Part shown: in pieces, positions 29,962-42,203 of the stretch
Layout of the letters: the number at the start of each line of letters is the position of its first letter
How positions within the stretch are numbered: the stretch's first letter is position 1
From: Paenirhizobium naphthalenivorans
GTDB lineage: Bacteria; Pseudomonadota; Alphaproteobacteria; Rhizobiales; Rhizobiaceae
DNA: 64,000 nucleotides
Assembly (NCBI RefSeq): GCF_007992095.1
Contig: NZ_BJZP01000012.1
Coordinates: 62,001-126,000, forward strand
Direction: 5' to 3'
Notes under the pieces: generated by a model
The model's database searches: none
What the model saw: only the letters and a program-made list of their open reading frames with translations
What the model was told of the DNA's origin: nothing
Position numbers and translations under genes: made by a program

Positions 29962-31490
29962 TGGATATCCGCGCCGCGGAAATTTCCGCAATTCTTAAAG
30001 ATCAAATCAAAAACTTCGGCAAAGAGGCGGAAGTCTCCGAAGTCGGCCAGGTGCTTTCCGTCGGTGACGGTATCGCCCGTGTCTACGGTCTCGACAACGT
30101 TCAGGCCGGCGAAATGGTCGAATTCCCAGGTGGTATTCGTGGCATGGCGCTGAACCTCGAAGCCGACAATGTCGGTGTCGTTATTTTCGGTTCGGACCGT
30201 GACATCAAGGAAGGCGACACCGTCAAGCGGACCGGCGCCATCGTGGACGTTCCGGTTGGTCCGGAGTTGCTCGGCCGCGTCGTCGACGCACTCGGCAATC
30301 CGATCGACGGCAAGGGCCCGATCAATGCGACCCGCCGCTCGCGCGTCGACATCAAAGCTCCGGGCATCATCCCGCGCAAATCGGTTCATGAGCCGATGTC
30401 GACTGGCCTCAAGGCCATTGACGCCCTGATCCCGGTCGGCCGTGGCCAGCGTGAGCTTGTTATCGGTGACCGTCAGACCGGCAAGACCGCGATTATCCTT
30501 GACTCCATCCTGAACCAGAAGGCCATTCACGATAATGGCCCGGAAGGCGACAAGCTGTTCTGCGTCTATGTGGCTATCGGCCAGAAGCGCTCGACGGTTG
30601 CCCAGTTCGTCAAGGTTCTCGAAGAACGTGGCGCCTTGAAGTACTCGATCATCGTTGCTGCGACCGCTTCGGACCCGGCTCCGATGCAGTATCTGGCTCC
30701 GTTCGCCGGTTGCGCCATGGGCGAGTACTTCCGCGATAACAGCATGCACGCCCTGATTGGCTACGACGATCTTTCCAAGCAGGCCGTCGCCTACCGTCAG
30801 ATGTCGTTGCTGCTGCGCCGTCCGCCGGGCCGCGAAGCCTATCCGGGCGACGTTTTCTATCTTCACTCGCGTCTTCTCGAGCGCGCTGCGAAGCTCTCCG
30901 ACGATCGCGGCGCCGGTTCGCTGACCGCGCTGCCGGTTATCGAAACCCAGGGTAACGATGTCTCGGCGTTCATTCCGACCAATGTGATCTCGATCACTGA
31001 CGGTCAGATCTTCCTCGAAACGGACCTGTTCTATCAGGGTATTCGTCCGGCCGTTAACGTCGGTCTGTCGGTTTCCCGCGTCGGTTCGGCCGCGCAGATC
31101 AAGGCGATGAAGCAGGTCGCCGGCTCGATCAAGGGTGAGCTTGCCCAGTATCGCGAAATGGCGGCCTTCGCCCAGTTCGGTTCCGACCTTGATGCCTCGA
31201 CCCAGCGCCTGTTGAATCGTGGTGCGCGTCTGACGGAGCTTTTGAAGCAGCCGCAGTTCTCGCCGCTCAAGACCGAAGAGCAGGTCGCGGTGATCTTCGC
31301 CGGTGTCAACGGCTACCTCGACAAAGTCGCGGTCAACCAGATTGGCAAGTTCGAACAGGGTCTTCTTTCCTACCTGCGGTCGGAAGGCAAAGCCATTCTC
31401 GATGCCATCCGTACGGAGAAGGCCATCAGCGACGACACCAAGAGCAAGCTCAAGGCTGCTCTGGATGCCTTCGCCAAGACTTTCGCGTAA
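29961..31490 (+). CDS. atpA: ATP synthase F1 alpha subunit
   Basis: Non-catalytic nucleotide-binding subunit of F1, 509 residues. The P-loop is [10 protein letters not shown] at about residue 170, with [11 protein letters not shown] before it, and the nucleotide-binding signature [17 protein letters not shown] is at about 360. It starts inside the atpH stop. Downstream, atpG begins after a 29-bp gap. Composition and codon use match the other highly expressed genes here (sucA, atpD). Confidence 0.98.
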   Translation: MDIRAAEISAILKDQIKNFGKEAEVSEVGQVLSVGDGIARVYGLDNVQAGEMVEFPGGIRGMALNLEADNVGVVIFGSDRDIKEGDTVKRTGAIVDVPVGPELLGRVVDALGNPIDGKGPINATRRSRVDIKAPGIIPRKSVHEPMSTGLKAIDALIPVGRGQRELVIGDRQTGKTAIILDSILNQKAIHDNGPEGDKLFCVYVAIGQKRSTVAQFVKVLEERGALKYSIIVAATASDPAPMQYLAPFAGCAMGEYFRDNSMHALIGYDDLSKQAVAYRQMSLLLRRPPGREAYPGDVFYLHSRLLERAAKLSDDRGAGSLTALPVIETQGNDVSAFIPTNVISITDGQIFLETDLFYQGIRPAVNVGLSVSRVGSAAQIKAMKQVAGSIKGELAQYREMAAFAQFGSDLDASTQRLLNRGARLTELLKQPQFSPLKTEEQVAVIFAGVNGYLDKVAVNQIGKFEQGLLSYLRSEGKAILDAIRTEKAISDDTKSKLKAALDAFAKTFA

Positions 31491-31519
31491 TCGGGGCTCA
31501 AGCCAAGGACGGATAACGG

Positions 31520-32398
31520 ATGCCTTCACTTAAGGATCTGAAAAACCGGATCGCCTCCGTCAAGGCGACGCAGAAAATCACCAAGGCGATGAAGATGGTC
31601 GCCGCGGCGAAGCTGCGTCGTGCGCAGGAGGCGGCCGAGGCCGCACGTCCCTATTCGCAGCGCATGGGTGCCGTCCTTGCCAATATCGCCCAGGCGATAG
31701 GCAGCGATGACAGTGCACCTCGGCTGATGACCGGGACCGGCAAGGACGACGTGCATCTGCTCGTCGTTTGCACGGCCGAACGTGGGCTTTGCGGCGGTTT
31801 CAATTCGCAGATCGCCCGCTTTGCCCGTGACCATGCTCGCAAGCTTCTCGGTGCTGGCAAAACCGTCAAGATCTTCTGCGTCGGCAAGAAGGGTTATGAC
31901 AGCCTGCGTCGCGAGTTCGGTTCCAGCATTGTCGAGCGCACGGACCTGCGCGAAGTCAAGCGCGTCGGTTTTGAAAACGCTGATGCGATCGGTCGCAAGG
32001 TCATCGCCATGTTCGACAAGGGCGAATTCGACGTCGCGACGCTGTTCTACTCGGAGTTCAAGTCCGTAATCAGCCAGGTGCCGACCGCGCAGCAGCTGAT
32101 CCCGGCTGCAGCTCCGGAGGCAGAAGCCGCGACTGGTGCGGCAGCCGTTTACGAATATGAGCCCGATGCCGGGGCGATCCTCAGTGATCTTATTCCGCGC
32201 AATATCTCGGTGCAGATCTTCCGGGCTCTGCTTGAAAACGTCGCCGGTGAAATGGGCGCCAAGATGAGCGCGATGGACAATGCGACGCGCAATGCTGGTG
32301 AGATGATCAACAAGTTGACGCTCAGCTACAACCGTCAGCGGCAGGCCCAGATCACCAAGGAACTCATTGAAATCATTTCGGGCGCGGAAGCGCTCTGA
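31520..32398 (+). CDS. atpG: ATP synthase F1 gamma subunit
   Basis: Central rotor shaft of F1, 292 residues. N-terminal coiled coil [36 protein letters not shown], conserved internal [16 protein letters not shown], and C-terminal [42 protein letters not shown], all typical. It lies between atpA and atpD with short gaps. Complete. Confidence 0.98.
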   Translation: MPSLKDLKNRIASVKATQKITKAMKMVAAAKLRRAQEAAEAARPYSQRMGAVLANIAQAIGSDDSAPRLMTGTGKDDVHLLVVCTAERGLCGGFNSQIARFARDHARKLLGAGKTVKIFCVGKKGYDSLRREFGSSIVERTDLREVKRVGFENADAIGRKVIAMFDKGEFDVATLFYSEFKSVISQVPTAQQLIPAAAPEAEAATGAAAVYEYEPDAGAILSDLIPRNISVQIFRALLENVAGEMGAKMSAMDNATRNAGEMINKLTLSYNRQRQAQITKELIEIISGAEAL

Positions 32399-32404
32399 GG
32401 TTAA

Positions 32405-33886
<1,482 letters not shown>

Positions 33887-33951
33887 TTACGGATTTGGCG
33901 CGCGCTTGATGGCGCGCGCCGTTCCCGCCTCTATCGAAGAAGTGAACAACC

Positions 33952-34359
33952 ATGGCCGACAATTTCAATTTTGAACTCGTTTCGCCCGAGCGCCTGCTGA
34001 TTTCCGAAAAGGTGAGCGAAGTTGTCATTCCGGCAACCGATGGCGAGATGACCGTCATGGCCAATCACGCGCCGACGATGACGACGATCAAGCCGGGCGT
34101 AGTTTCGGTCAAAGCCTCGAACGGCCAAGTGACGAAATACGTCGTGTTCGGCGGTTTCGCCGACGTCGTCCCGACGGGTTGCACGCTGCTGGCTGAATCG
34201 GCGGTGGCGCTGAGCGATCTCAACCGCGAGACACTGACCAAGCGTATCGAGGCTGCCCGCACCGAACTCGATGCAGTCGAAAGCCACGAACACAAGACTC
34301 GCCTCGAGCAATACCTTGCCGAATTGACGCACCTGAACGGCGCTCTGATTCCGGCCTGA
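33952..34359 (+). CDS. atpC: ATP synthase F1 epsilon subunit
   Basis: Epsilon subunit, 135 residues, which regulates coupling and rests on gamma and the c-ring. The N-terminal beta-sandwich is recognisable (FNFELVSPERLLISEKVSEVVIPATDGEMTVMANHAPTMTTIKPG) and a helical C-terminal hairpin follows (LNRETLTKRIEAARTELDA). Last gene of atpHAGDC; a strong terminator follows 22 bp after the stop. Confidence 0.96.
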   Translation: MADNFNFELVSPERLLISEKVSEVVIPATDGEMTVMANHAPTMTTIKPGVVSVKASNGQVTKYVVFGGFADVVPTGCTLLAESAVALSDLNRETLTKRIEAARTELDAVESHEHKTRLEQYLAELTHLNGALIPA

Positions 34360-34381
34360 TCCGGATTTGCGACGGATTAAG

Positions 34382-34407
34382 AAGCGGCCTTCGGGGCCGC
34401 TTTTTTT
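34382..34407 (+). terminator. Rho-independent terminator of the atp operon
   Basis: Stem AAGCGGCC (34382-34389) with GGCCGCTT (34395-34402), a TTCGG loop and a run of seven T (34401-34407). Canonical. Confidence 0.92.
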
Positions 34408-34496
34408 ATATCGTTATTTTCTGTCTGCAAGATTGTCGGGTTTTGCCACAGCTTTCGGCGTATCCTCCAGATGGCAGGCCCACTGAGGCCCCTTGA

Positions 34497-35498
<1,002 letters not shown>

Positions 35499-35682
35499 CG
35501 GCGTAGCGTTGTGCATGAAGGGCGCAAAGCCCTGTGCGATCGCCGCAAACAGGCGGCCGTCCGTCTGGCACCGCGGAAGAATTACGTTTTCGTCGCTTCC
35601 TGCTGCGCCAAGGGCATTTCCGCCATGATCGCAATATCGTATGTCTCAGCTAGGATAGATAACGCGAACGCCGGATGATTTT

Positions 35683-36039
35683 ATGAATGTGCCGAAGATG
35701 ACGCCGGGGATGGGGTCGGAACAGCTTGAGGGCTTCATGTCCAAGGCTCGGGCCGCGAGTGGTCTTCTTAAGGCGCTTTCGCATGAAACGCGGCTTCTGA
35801 TCCTCTGTATCCTCAGTCAGGGTGAGAAAACGGTCGGGGAACTCGAGGCTATACTTGGCCTTCAGCAGGCCGTCGTTTCGCAACAACTTGCCCGGCTGCG
35901 CGCCGAAAAGATCGTCACCACTCGCCGCGAGGGTCGACTGATCTACTATAATATCGCCGATCCCTCCCTCACCGGTCTCGTGTCCGCCCTTTATGAAATG
36001 TATTGTGGGCCGAATGCGGCTCCCATTATTCCGGACTGA
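35683..36039 (+). CDS. ArsR-family transcriptional regulator, BigR/SqrR-like thiol switch
   Basis: A 118-residue winged-helix repressor of the ArsR family. The HTH covers about residues 49-73 (TVGELEAILGLQQAVVSQQLARLR), the wing REGRLIYYNI is at 82-91. Two cysteines stand at residues 42 (LLILCILSQGE) and 108 (LYEMYCG), the same positions as the persulfide-sensing pair of BigR and close to SqrR; there are no metal-binding CVC motifs. It is likely a repressor relieved by reactive sulfur or oxidants. No sulfur-oxidation genes (blh, sqr) are next to it; ldh is upstream and a LysR gene downstream, so its targets are not evident. Confidence 0.82.
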   Translation: MNVPKMTPGMGSEQLEGFMSKARAASGLLKALSHETRLLILCILSQGEKTVGELEAILGLQQAVVSQQLARLRAEKIVTTRREGRLIYYNIADPSLTGLVSALYEMYCGPNAAPIIPD

Positions 36040-36163
36040 ACTCGGGGCTAGGGCTTTGGGGGCTTCGTTCTTGCCCGGTGACCGGGTTGACTTGCTGTCT
36101 CAATGACGCCGCCCGTTTGCGCTTCCAGCGTGGTCCGCCTAGTCTTGACGGCGAGGAGTGATC

Positions 36164-37060
36164 ATGATCGACAAGCTTGAATTCTTCATCGCGCTCGCGC
36201 GTGCTCAGCATTTTGGTCGCGCGGCGCAAGAATGCGGCATAACTCAGCCAACACTGTCGGCGGCGATCCGGCAATTGGAGGATCAGCTGGGCGTCATGCT
36301 CGTGCAGCGCGGTTCTCGCTACCAGGGTCTCACCCCGGAGGGGCAGCGGGTACTCGAATGGGCACGCCGTATCGTCGGTGACGCGCGCACCATGCGGGAA
36401 GAGATGCGGGCCGCCCGGCGGGGGCTTGCCGGTCATATCCGCATCGCCGTCATTCCGACGGCCCTGTCGATGGTGCCGCGTATCACCGGTCCCTTCCAAG
36501 AAAAGCACCCGGACGTTACCTTCTCTGTCAGCTCGCGTACGTCCTTGCAGGTGCTCAGCCTGCTGGAAAATCTCGAGATCGATGCGGGGATCACCTATCT
36601 CGACAATGAGCCGCTTGGCCGCGTGACCTCGGTGCCGCTCTACGCTGAGCGCTATCACCTCATCACGGCGGCAGGCACGCCACTCAGTGATCGCGATCTT
36701 GTGTCGTGGCGTGAAGTGGCTGATCTTCGGCTTTGTCTATTGACTGCAGATATGCAAAACCGGCGGATCATCAACCACCATCTCACGGAAGCTGGTGTCG
36801 TCGCCAAGCCCACGCTCGAATCCAATTCGATGATTGTGCTGTTTTCCCATATTCGTACGGGCCGCTGGGCGTCGATTATGCCGCGCAACATCGCGGAATC
36901 CTTCGGTTTTTCCGAGGAGATTCGGATGATCCCAATCGTTGAGCCGGAGGCCGAGCACTCGGTTGGCCTCGTGGCGCAATATCGCGAACCCTTTACCCCT
37001 CTGGTCTCCGCTCTCCTGCATGAGGCACGCCGCTTGTCCGATCTTCAGGTATTTCAATAG
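36164..37060 (+). CDS. LysR-family regulator, probable regulator of the fds operon
   Basis: LysR-type regulator, 298 residues. N-terminal HTH (FIALARAQHFGRAAQECGITQPTLSAAIRQLEDQLGVMLVQRG), linker helix, then the periplasmic-binding-like effector domain from about residue 90 (GHIRIAVIPTALSMVPRI). ATG at 36164 has GAGGAG 5 nt upstream; a GTG at 36158 would place the start inside that site. It lies directly upstream of fdsG in the same direction, as FdsR does in several formate-using bacteria, which suggests it controls fds with formate or a related effector; this is inference from position. Confidence 0.85.
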   Translation: MIDKLEFFIALARAQHFGRAAQECGITQPTLSAAIRQLEDQLGVMLVQRGSRYQGLTPEGQRVLEWARRIVGDARTMREEMRAARRGLAGHIRIAVIPTALSMVPRITGPFQEKHPDVTFSVSSRTSLQVLSLLENLEIDAGITYLDNEPLGRVTSVPLYAERYHLITAAGTPLSDRDLVSWREVADLRLCLLTADMQNRRIINHHLTEAGVVAKPTLESNSMIVLFSHIRTGRWASIMPRNIAESFGFSEEIRMIPIVEPEAEHSVGLVAQYREPFTPLVSALLHEARRLSDLQVFQ

Positions 37061-37117
37061 GTTTTCTCTATCGTTGCATGGGACTGCTTTATTGACCTTG
37101 GCTGGTATCAGTGTGCA

Positions 37118-37136
37118 CTTTGACAACAAGTCAGAG
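37118..37136. promoter_or_regulatory. Candidate operator upstream of fdsG
   Basis: Imperfect 19-bp palindrome CTTTGAC-N5-GTCAGAG (6 of 7 positions paired) about 115 bp upstream of the fdsG start. It has the T-N11-A-like symmetric form used by LysR regulators. The left arm also contains TTGACA, a -35-like hexamer, but no good -10 follows at 17 bp. The 190-bp gap 37061-37250 also contains nested inverted repeats further down. Confidence 0.35.
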
Positions 37137-37145
37137 GGTTCGACG

Positions 37146-37202
37146 GGAAAGCGGACTTCGTCGGCGCGTTAACACTGCAAACCGACTGGGCGTTCGCTTT
37201 CC
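37146..37202 (+). repeat. Nested inverted repeat in the fds leader
   Basis: Outer arms GGAAAGCG (37146-37153) and CGCTTTCC (37195-37202) are perfect 8-bp complements; inside them GTCGG (37160-37164) pairs with CCGAC (37182-37186). Together they could fold as one long stem-loop ending 48 bp before fdsG. I recognise no known riboswitch core. Confidence 0.35.
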
Positions 37203-37250
37203 ACGTGTCGACCGTCTTGGCGCATTCGTGTCGGTTTGGGAGGGCTGATC

Positions 37251-37730
37251 ATGGATATTCGATCGTCTGCGGATGATTTTGTTTCTCGTACACAGGCCAT
37301 CGTCGCCGAGTTGAAAGCGCTCGAGGGGCCCTTGCTACCGATCCTGCATGCGGTGCAGGAGAGTTTCGGCTATGTGCCGGATGAGGTGAAGCCGGTCCTT
37401 GCTGAGGCGCTCAACCTGTCGCGGGCCGAAGTACACGGCGTGGTTAGCTTTTATCATGATTTCCGCACCCACCCCTCGGGTCGTCATGTTCTGAAGCTCT
37501 GTCGTGCCGAGGCCTGCCAGTCACGCGGCGGCGAGGCTCTGGCTGATCGGGTGCGTGAATTGCTCGGCGTTGATTTTCACCAGACCACACAGGACGGGGC
37601 GGTGACGCTGGAGCCCGTCTATTGCCTCGGGCTGTGTGCCTGTGCCCCTGCCGCCATGCTGGATGACGAGCTGCATGGCCGGATCGATGCAGACGCGCTC
37701 GAGGGTCTTATCGCGGAGGCACGTCTATGA
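37251..37730 (+). CDS. fdsG: NAD-dependent formate dehydrogenase gamma subunit
   Basis: Thioredoxin-like 2Fe-2S subunit (NuoE-like), 159 residues, of the soluble molybdenum formate dehydrogenase. Cluster ligands are in CRAEACQS (first pair) and VYCLGLCACAP (second pair). The N-terminal helical part contains LPILHAVQESFGYVPDEV, typical of NuoE. ATG at 37251 is preferred to GTG 37236 because GGGAGGG lies upstream of both but the family begins at MDIRSSADDF. Its stop overlaps the fdsB start (ATGA), so the subunits are translated in a coupled way. Confidence 0.95.
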   Translation: MDIRSSADDFVSRTQAIVAELKALEGPLLPILHAVQESFGYVPDEVKPVLAEALNLSRAEVHGVVSFYHDFRTHPSGRHVLKLCRAEACQSRGGEALADRVRELLGVDFHQTTQDGAVTLEPVYCLGLCACAPAAMLDDELHGRIDADALEGLIAEARL

Positions 37731-39283
37731 GCCGGACTGTCTTCATTCCCAGCGACGCCGCCGCTCTTGCTGTCGGCGCCGACAAGGTCGCCGCTGCGAT
37801 CGAACAAGAGGCCACCCTGCGCGGCATCGAGCTTGCTATCGTCCGCAATGGCTCCCGCGGGCTCCTTTGGCTCGAGCCGCTGGTGGAAGTTCGCACCGGA
37901 CGTGGCCGCATAGCCTATGGGCCAGTGTCCGTCGCCGATGTCCCTAGCCTGTTCGAGGCGGATTTTCTGGCTGGCGGGGAGCATCCGCTCTGTCATGGTC
38001 TGACCAAGGAAATTCCCTATCTTGCCCGGCAGACGCGGCTCACCTTCTCCCGTTGCGGTGTCACTGATCCGTTGTCGCTTGCCAACTATCGCCACTACGA
38101 GGGACTGAAGGGGCTCGACAAGGCGCTGGCCATGGGGTGCTCGGAAATCGTTAAGACGGTGACCGATAGTGGACTGCGGGGGCGCGGCGGCGCCGGCTTC
38201 CCGACCGGCGTCAAATGGAAGACCGTTGCCGATGCCCCCGGTGATCAGAAATACATCGTTTGTAATGCCGACGAGGGCGACAGTGGCACCTTCTCCGACC
38301 GGATGATCATGGAGGGTGATCCCTTCGTGTTGATCGAAGGCATGGTCATCGCCGGTATCGCGACTGGTGCCAGCAAGGGCTATGTCTACACCCGCTCCGA
38401 ATATCCGCATGCCATCAAGACCATGCGCGCCGCGATTGAAATTGCCCGAGGCGCCGGCATTCTCGGTCCGTCTGTCATGGGCTCGGCGCACGCCTTCGAC
38501 ATCGAAGTGCGTATGGGCGCCGGTGCCTATGTCTGCGGTGAGGAGACCTCGCTGCTCAATTCGCTTGAAGGCAAGCGCGGCATCGTGCGAGCCAAGCCGC
38601 CGCTTCCGGCGCTGCAGGGGCTGTTCGGCCGGCCGACCGTGGTCAACAACGTGATCTCGCTCGCCTCCGTGCCGGTCATTCTCGACCGCGGGGCCGCCTT
38701 CTATCGCGACTATGGCGTGGGTCGCTCGCACGGTACGATCCCGATCCAGCTTGCCGGCAATATCAAGCATGGTGGACTCTATGAAACGGCCTTTGGCCTG
38801 ACGCTCGGCGAGATCATCTACGACATCGGTGGTGGCACGGCGAGCGGCCGACCGGTCAAGGCCGTGCAGGTCGGCGGTCCGCTCGGGGCCTATTTCCCGC
38901 CGAGCCTGTTCGACACGGTCTTCGACTATGAGGCCTTCGCTGCCAGGGATGGTCTGATCGGCCATGCTGGCATCGTCGTCTTCGATGACACTGCAGACAT
39001 GCTGAAGCAAGCACGCTTCGCCATGGAATTCTGCGCGATTGAAAGTTGCGGCAAGTGCACCCCCTGTCGGATCGGCTCGACGCGGGGCGTCGAGACGGTC
39101 GACCGAATTGCCCGGGGCATAGAGCCGGAGAAGAACAGGGCGTTGCTCTCTGACCTCTGCAACACGATGAAGTTCGGCTCGCTCTGTGCACTCGGTGGCT
39201 TCACCCCCTATCCAGTCATGAGCGCGCTCCATCATTTTCCGGAGGATTTCGCGCCCACCCCCCTCGTTGAAGCGGCGGAGTAA
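37727..39283 (+). CDS. fdsB: NAD-dependent formate dehydrogenase beta subunit
   Basis: NuoF-like subunit that passes electrons from the clusters to FMN and NAD+, 518 residues. N-terminal thioredoxin-like domain (about residues 1-90), then the FMN/NADH domain with GLRGRGGAGFPTGVKWKTV and the ADEGDSGTFSDR segment, and the 4Fe-4S site in SCGKCTPCRIGSTRG with the fourth Cys in GSLCALGG. Complete; fdsA follows after 5 bp. Confidence 0.96.
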   Translation: MSRTVFIPSDAAALAVGADKVAAAIEQEATLRGIELAIVRNGSRGLLWLEPLVEVRTGRGRIAYGPVSVADVPSLFEADFLAGGEHPLCHGLTKEIPYLARQTRLTFSRCGVTDPLSLANYRHYEGLKGLDKALAMGCSEIVKTVTDSGLRGRGGAGFPTGVKWKTVADAPGDQKYIVCNADEGDSGTFSDRMIMEGDPFVLIEGMVIAGIATGASKGYVYTRSEYPHAIKTMRAAIEIARGAGILGPSVMGSAHAFDIEVRMGAGAYVCGEETSLLNSLEGKRGIVRAKPPLPALQGLFGRPTVVNNVISLASVPVILDRGAAFYRDYGVGRSHGTIPIQLAGNIKHGGLYETAFGLTLGEIIYDIGGGTASGRPVKAVQVGGPLGAYFPPSLFDTVFDYEAFAARDGLIGHAGIVVFDDTADMLKQARFAMEFCAIESCGKCTPCRIGSTRGVETVDRIARGIEPEKNRALLSDLCNTMKFGSLCALGGFTPYPVMSALHHFPEDFAPTPLVEAAE

Positions 39284-39288
39284 AGAAC

Positions 39289-42168
39289 ATGCCCCTCGTT
39301 CATGAAATCGACTATGGCACCCCGGCCTCCAAATCGACCGAGACCGTGACACTGACCATCGACGGTCTCCAGGTCACGGTGCCTGCCGGCACGTCCGTTA
39401 TGCGTGCCTCGATGGAAGCCGGCATCCAGGTGCCGAAGCTCTGCGCCACTGACATGGTGGATGCCTTCGGCTCCTGCCGGCTCTGTCTCGTCGAGGTCGA
39501 GGGCCGCAATGGCACGCCGGCTTCCTGCACCACGCCATGCGCGCCGGGCATGGTGGTTCACACCCAGACAGAGCGGCTGAAGCAGATCCGCAAGGGGGTG
39601 ATGGAGCTCTATATCTCCGACCATCCGCTTGACTGTCTGACCTGCGCGGCCAATGGCGACTGCGAATTGCAAGACATGGCCGGCGCGGTCGGCCTGCGCG
39701 ACGTGCGCTATGGCTATGAGGGCGACAATCACGTCAAGACTCGCAACAACGGCGACATCAACGCCAAATGGATGCCGAAGGACGAATCGAACCCCTACTT
39801 CACTTATGATCCGTCGAAATGCATCGTCTGCTCGCGCTGCGTGCGGGCCTGTGAGGAAGTGCAGGGCACGTTCGCGCTGACCATCGAGGGCCGTGGTTTC
39901 GACAGCCGGGTTTCGCCCGGCGCGCATGAACATTTCCTCGAGTCGGAGTGCGTCTCTTGCGGCGCCTGTGTTCAAGCCTGTCCGACGGCGACGCTCACCG
40001 AAAAATCGGTCATCGCCATCGGCCAGCCCGAGCATTCGGCCGTCACCACCTGCGCTTATTGCGGCGTGGGCTGCTCGTTCAAGGCGGAGATGCGCGGCGA
40101 GGAACTGGTGCGCATGGTGCCCTACAAGGATGGCAAGGCCAATCGCGGTCATTCCTGTGTCAAGGGTCGTTTCGCTTACGGCTATGCCACCCACAAGGAC
40201 CGCATCCTCAATCCGATGATGCGCGAGAAGATCACCGATCCGTGGCGCGAAGTGACTTGGGAAGAGGCTCTTGCCCATGTTTCCTCCGAGTTCCGCCGGC
40301 TGCAGTATCAGTATGGCAAGGATTCGATCGGCGGCATCACCTCCTCGCGCTGCACCAACGAGGAGACTTTCCTCGTCCAGAAGCTGATCCGCGCCGGTTT
40401 CGGCAATAACAATGTCGATACCTGCGCCCGCGTCTGCCATTCGCCGACCGGCTATGGTCTCGGCCAGGCCTTCGGCACCTCGGCTGGCACGCAGGACTTC
40501 GATTCGGTCGAACATTCCGACGTGATTATGGTGATCGGCGCCAACCCGTCAGCGGCGCACCCGGTCTTTGCCTCGCGCATGAAGAAGCGCATCCGCCAAG
40601 GCGCCAAGCTGATCGTGCTCGACCCGCGAGAAACCGAGACCGTCAACTCGGTCCACGCAAGGGCAGACTACCACTTGCCACTCAAGCCCGGCACTAATGT
40701 CGCGGTCATCACTGCTCTTGCCCACGTTATTGTTACGGAAGGCCTGTTCGACGAAGCCTTCATTCGCGAGCGTTGCGACTGGTCGGAATTCGAGGATTGG
40801 GCCGCCTTTGTCGCCGAGCCGCAGCATTCGCCGGAAGAGACCGAAAAGTTCACTGGCGTTGCGGCCGATCTCGTGCGCGGCGCAGCCCGGCTTTACGCCC
40901 GGGGCGGCAATGGCGCGATTTACTACGGTCTCGGCGTGACCGAGCACAGCCAGGGGTCGACGACTGTCATGGCGATCGCCAACCTTGCCATGGCGACCGG
41001 CAATATCGGCCGTCCGGGCGTCGGCGTGAATCCGCTACGCGGCCAGAACAATGTGCAGGGCTCGTGCGACATGGGCTCCTTCCCGCATGAACTGCCGGGC
41101 TATCGCCACGTTTCCGACGACGCGACGCGCGATACGTTCGAGAAGCTCTGGGGCGTCAAGCTCGACAACGAGCCGGGCCTGCGTATCCCCAACATGCTCG
41201 ATGCTGCCGTCGATGGTTCGTTCAAGGGCATCTATATCCAGGGCGAGGACATCCTCCAGTCCGACCCCGACACCAAGCATGTCTCAGCCGGCCTCGCCGC
41301 GATGGAATGCGTCGTGGTCCATGACCTCTTCCTCAATGAGACGGCCAACTATGCCCACGTCTTCCTGCCGGGTTCGACCTTCCTGGAGAAAGATGGCACG
41401 TTCACCAATGCCGAGCGCCGTATCAACCGGGTGCGCAAGGTTATGAGCCCGAAGAACGGCCTGGCCGACTGGGAGGTCACGCAGAAGCTCGCCCAGGCCA
41501 TGGGGCTGCCATGGAACTACAGCCATCCGTCCGAAATCATGGACGAGATTGCCGCCACGACGCCGAGCTTCGCCAGCGTGTCCTATGAACTTCTGGAAAA
41601 AATGGGCTCGGTTCAGTGGCCCTGCAACGAGAAGTTCCCCGAGGGATCGCCGATCATGCATGTCGGTGGTTTCGTACGTGGCAAGGGCAAGTTCATCCGC
41701 ACCGAATATGTGGCGACCGACGAACGCACTGGTCCGCGTTTCCCGTTGCTCTTAACCACCGGTCGCATTCTGTCGCAGTATAACGTCGGTGCTCAGACAC
41801 GCCGTACCGAGAATATCGCCTGGCATGCGGAAGATCGCCTCGAGATCCATCCGCATGACGCCGAACAGCGTGGCATCAAGGACGGCGATTGGGTGCGTCT
41901 CGCCAGCCGGGCGGGAGAGACGACGCTGCGGGCGTTCATCACCGAGCGCGTTTCGCCGGGCGTCGTTTACACGACCTTTCACCATCCCGAGACTCAGGCC
42001 AATGTCATCACCACGGACTTTTCCGACTGGGCGACCAACTGCCCGGAATACAAGGTGACCGCCGTGCAGGTCGCACCGTCGAATGGTCCGTCCGAATGGC
42101 AGCAGGACTATGAGGATCTGTCGCGCCAGTCACGGCGCATTGCTGGGAAGCTGGAGGCTGCGGAGTAG
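39289..42168 (+). CDS. fdsA: NAD-dependent formate dehydrogenase alpha (catalytic) subunit
   Basis: Bis-MGD molybdenum subunit that oxidises formate to CO2, 959 residues. N-terminal 2Fe-2S domain (FGSCRLCLVEV, CTTPC), a His/Cys 4Fe-4S site (HPLDCLTCAANGDC), two ferredoxin-type 4Fe-4S sites (CIVCSRCVRAC, CVSCGACVQACP), then the molybdopterin part with its own 4Fe-4S motif CAYCGVGC (residues 255-262). The catalytic pair is Cys383-His384 in CARVCHSP, so it is a Cys rather than a Sec enzyme. Cytosolic; no twin-arginine signal. The family name FdsA is supported by the fdsGBA gene order. Confidence 0.96.
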   Translation: MPLVHEIDYGTPASKSTETVTLTIDGLQVTVPAGTSVMRASMEAGIQVPKLCATDMVDAFGSCRLCLVEVEGRNGTPASCTTPCAPGMVVHTQTERLKQIRKGVMELYISDHPLDCLTCAANGDCELQDMAGAVGLRDVRYGYEGDNHVKTRNNGDINAKWMPKDESNPYFTYDPSKCIVCSRCVRACEEVQGTFALTIEGRGFDSRVSPGAHEHFLESECVSCGACVQACPTATLTEKSVIAIGQPEHSAVTTCAYCGVGCSFKAEMRGEELVRMVPYKDGKANRGHSCVKGRFAYGYATHKDRILNPMMREKITDPWREVTWEEALAHVSSEFRRLQYQYGKDSIGGITSSRCTNEETFLVQKLIRAGFGNNNVDTCARVCHSPTGYGLGQAFGTSAGTQDFDSVEHSDVIMVIGANPSAAHPVFASRMKKRIRQGAKLIVLDPRETETVNSVHARADYHLPLKPGTNVAVITALAHVIVTEGLFDEAFIRERCDWSEFEDWAAFVAEPQHSPEETEKFTGVAADLVRGAARLYARGGNGAIYYGLGVTEHSQGSTTVMAIANLAMATGNIGRPGVGVNPLRGQNNVQGSCDMGSFPHELPGYRHVSDDATRDTFEKLWGVKLDNEPGLRIPNMLDAAVDGSFKGIYIQGEDILQSDPDTKHVSAGLAAMECVVVHDLFLNETANYAHVFLPGSTFLEKDGTFTNAERRINRVRKVMSPKNGLADWEVTQKLAQAMGLPWNYSHPSEIMDEIAATTPSFASVSYELLEKMGSVQWPCNEKFPEGSPIMHVGGFVRGKGKFIRTEYVATDERTGPRFPLLLTTGRILSQYNVGAQTRRTENIAWHAEDRLEIHPHDAEQRGIKDGDWVRLASRAGETTLRAFITERVSPGVVYTTFHHPETQANVITTDFSDWATNCPEYKVTAVQVAPSNGPSEWQQDYEDLSRQSRRIAGKLEAAE

Positions 42169-42203
42169 GCAATGGCAAAACATGCCCTTCAGCCGCCTGC
42201 TAT

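Noticed and set aside
29763-31529. 588-residue open frame antisense to atpH and atpA
   Set aside because: Same reason as the other long antisense frames over highly expressed genes.
39289-42168. fdsA as NADH dehydrogenase subunit G (nuoG)
   Set aside because: It has the formate dehydrogenase catalytic Cys-His pair and lies with fdhD and fdsD; nuo genes would show a different neighbourhood.
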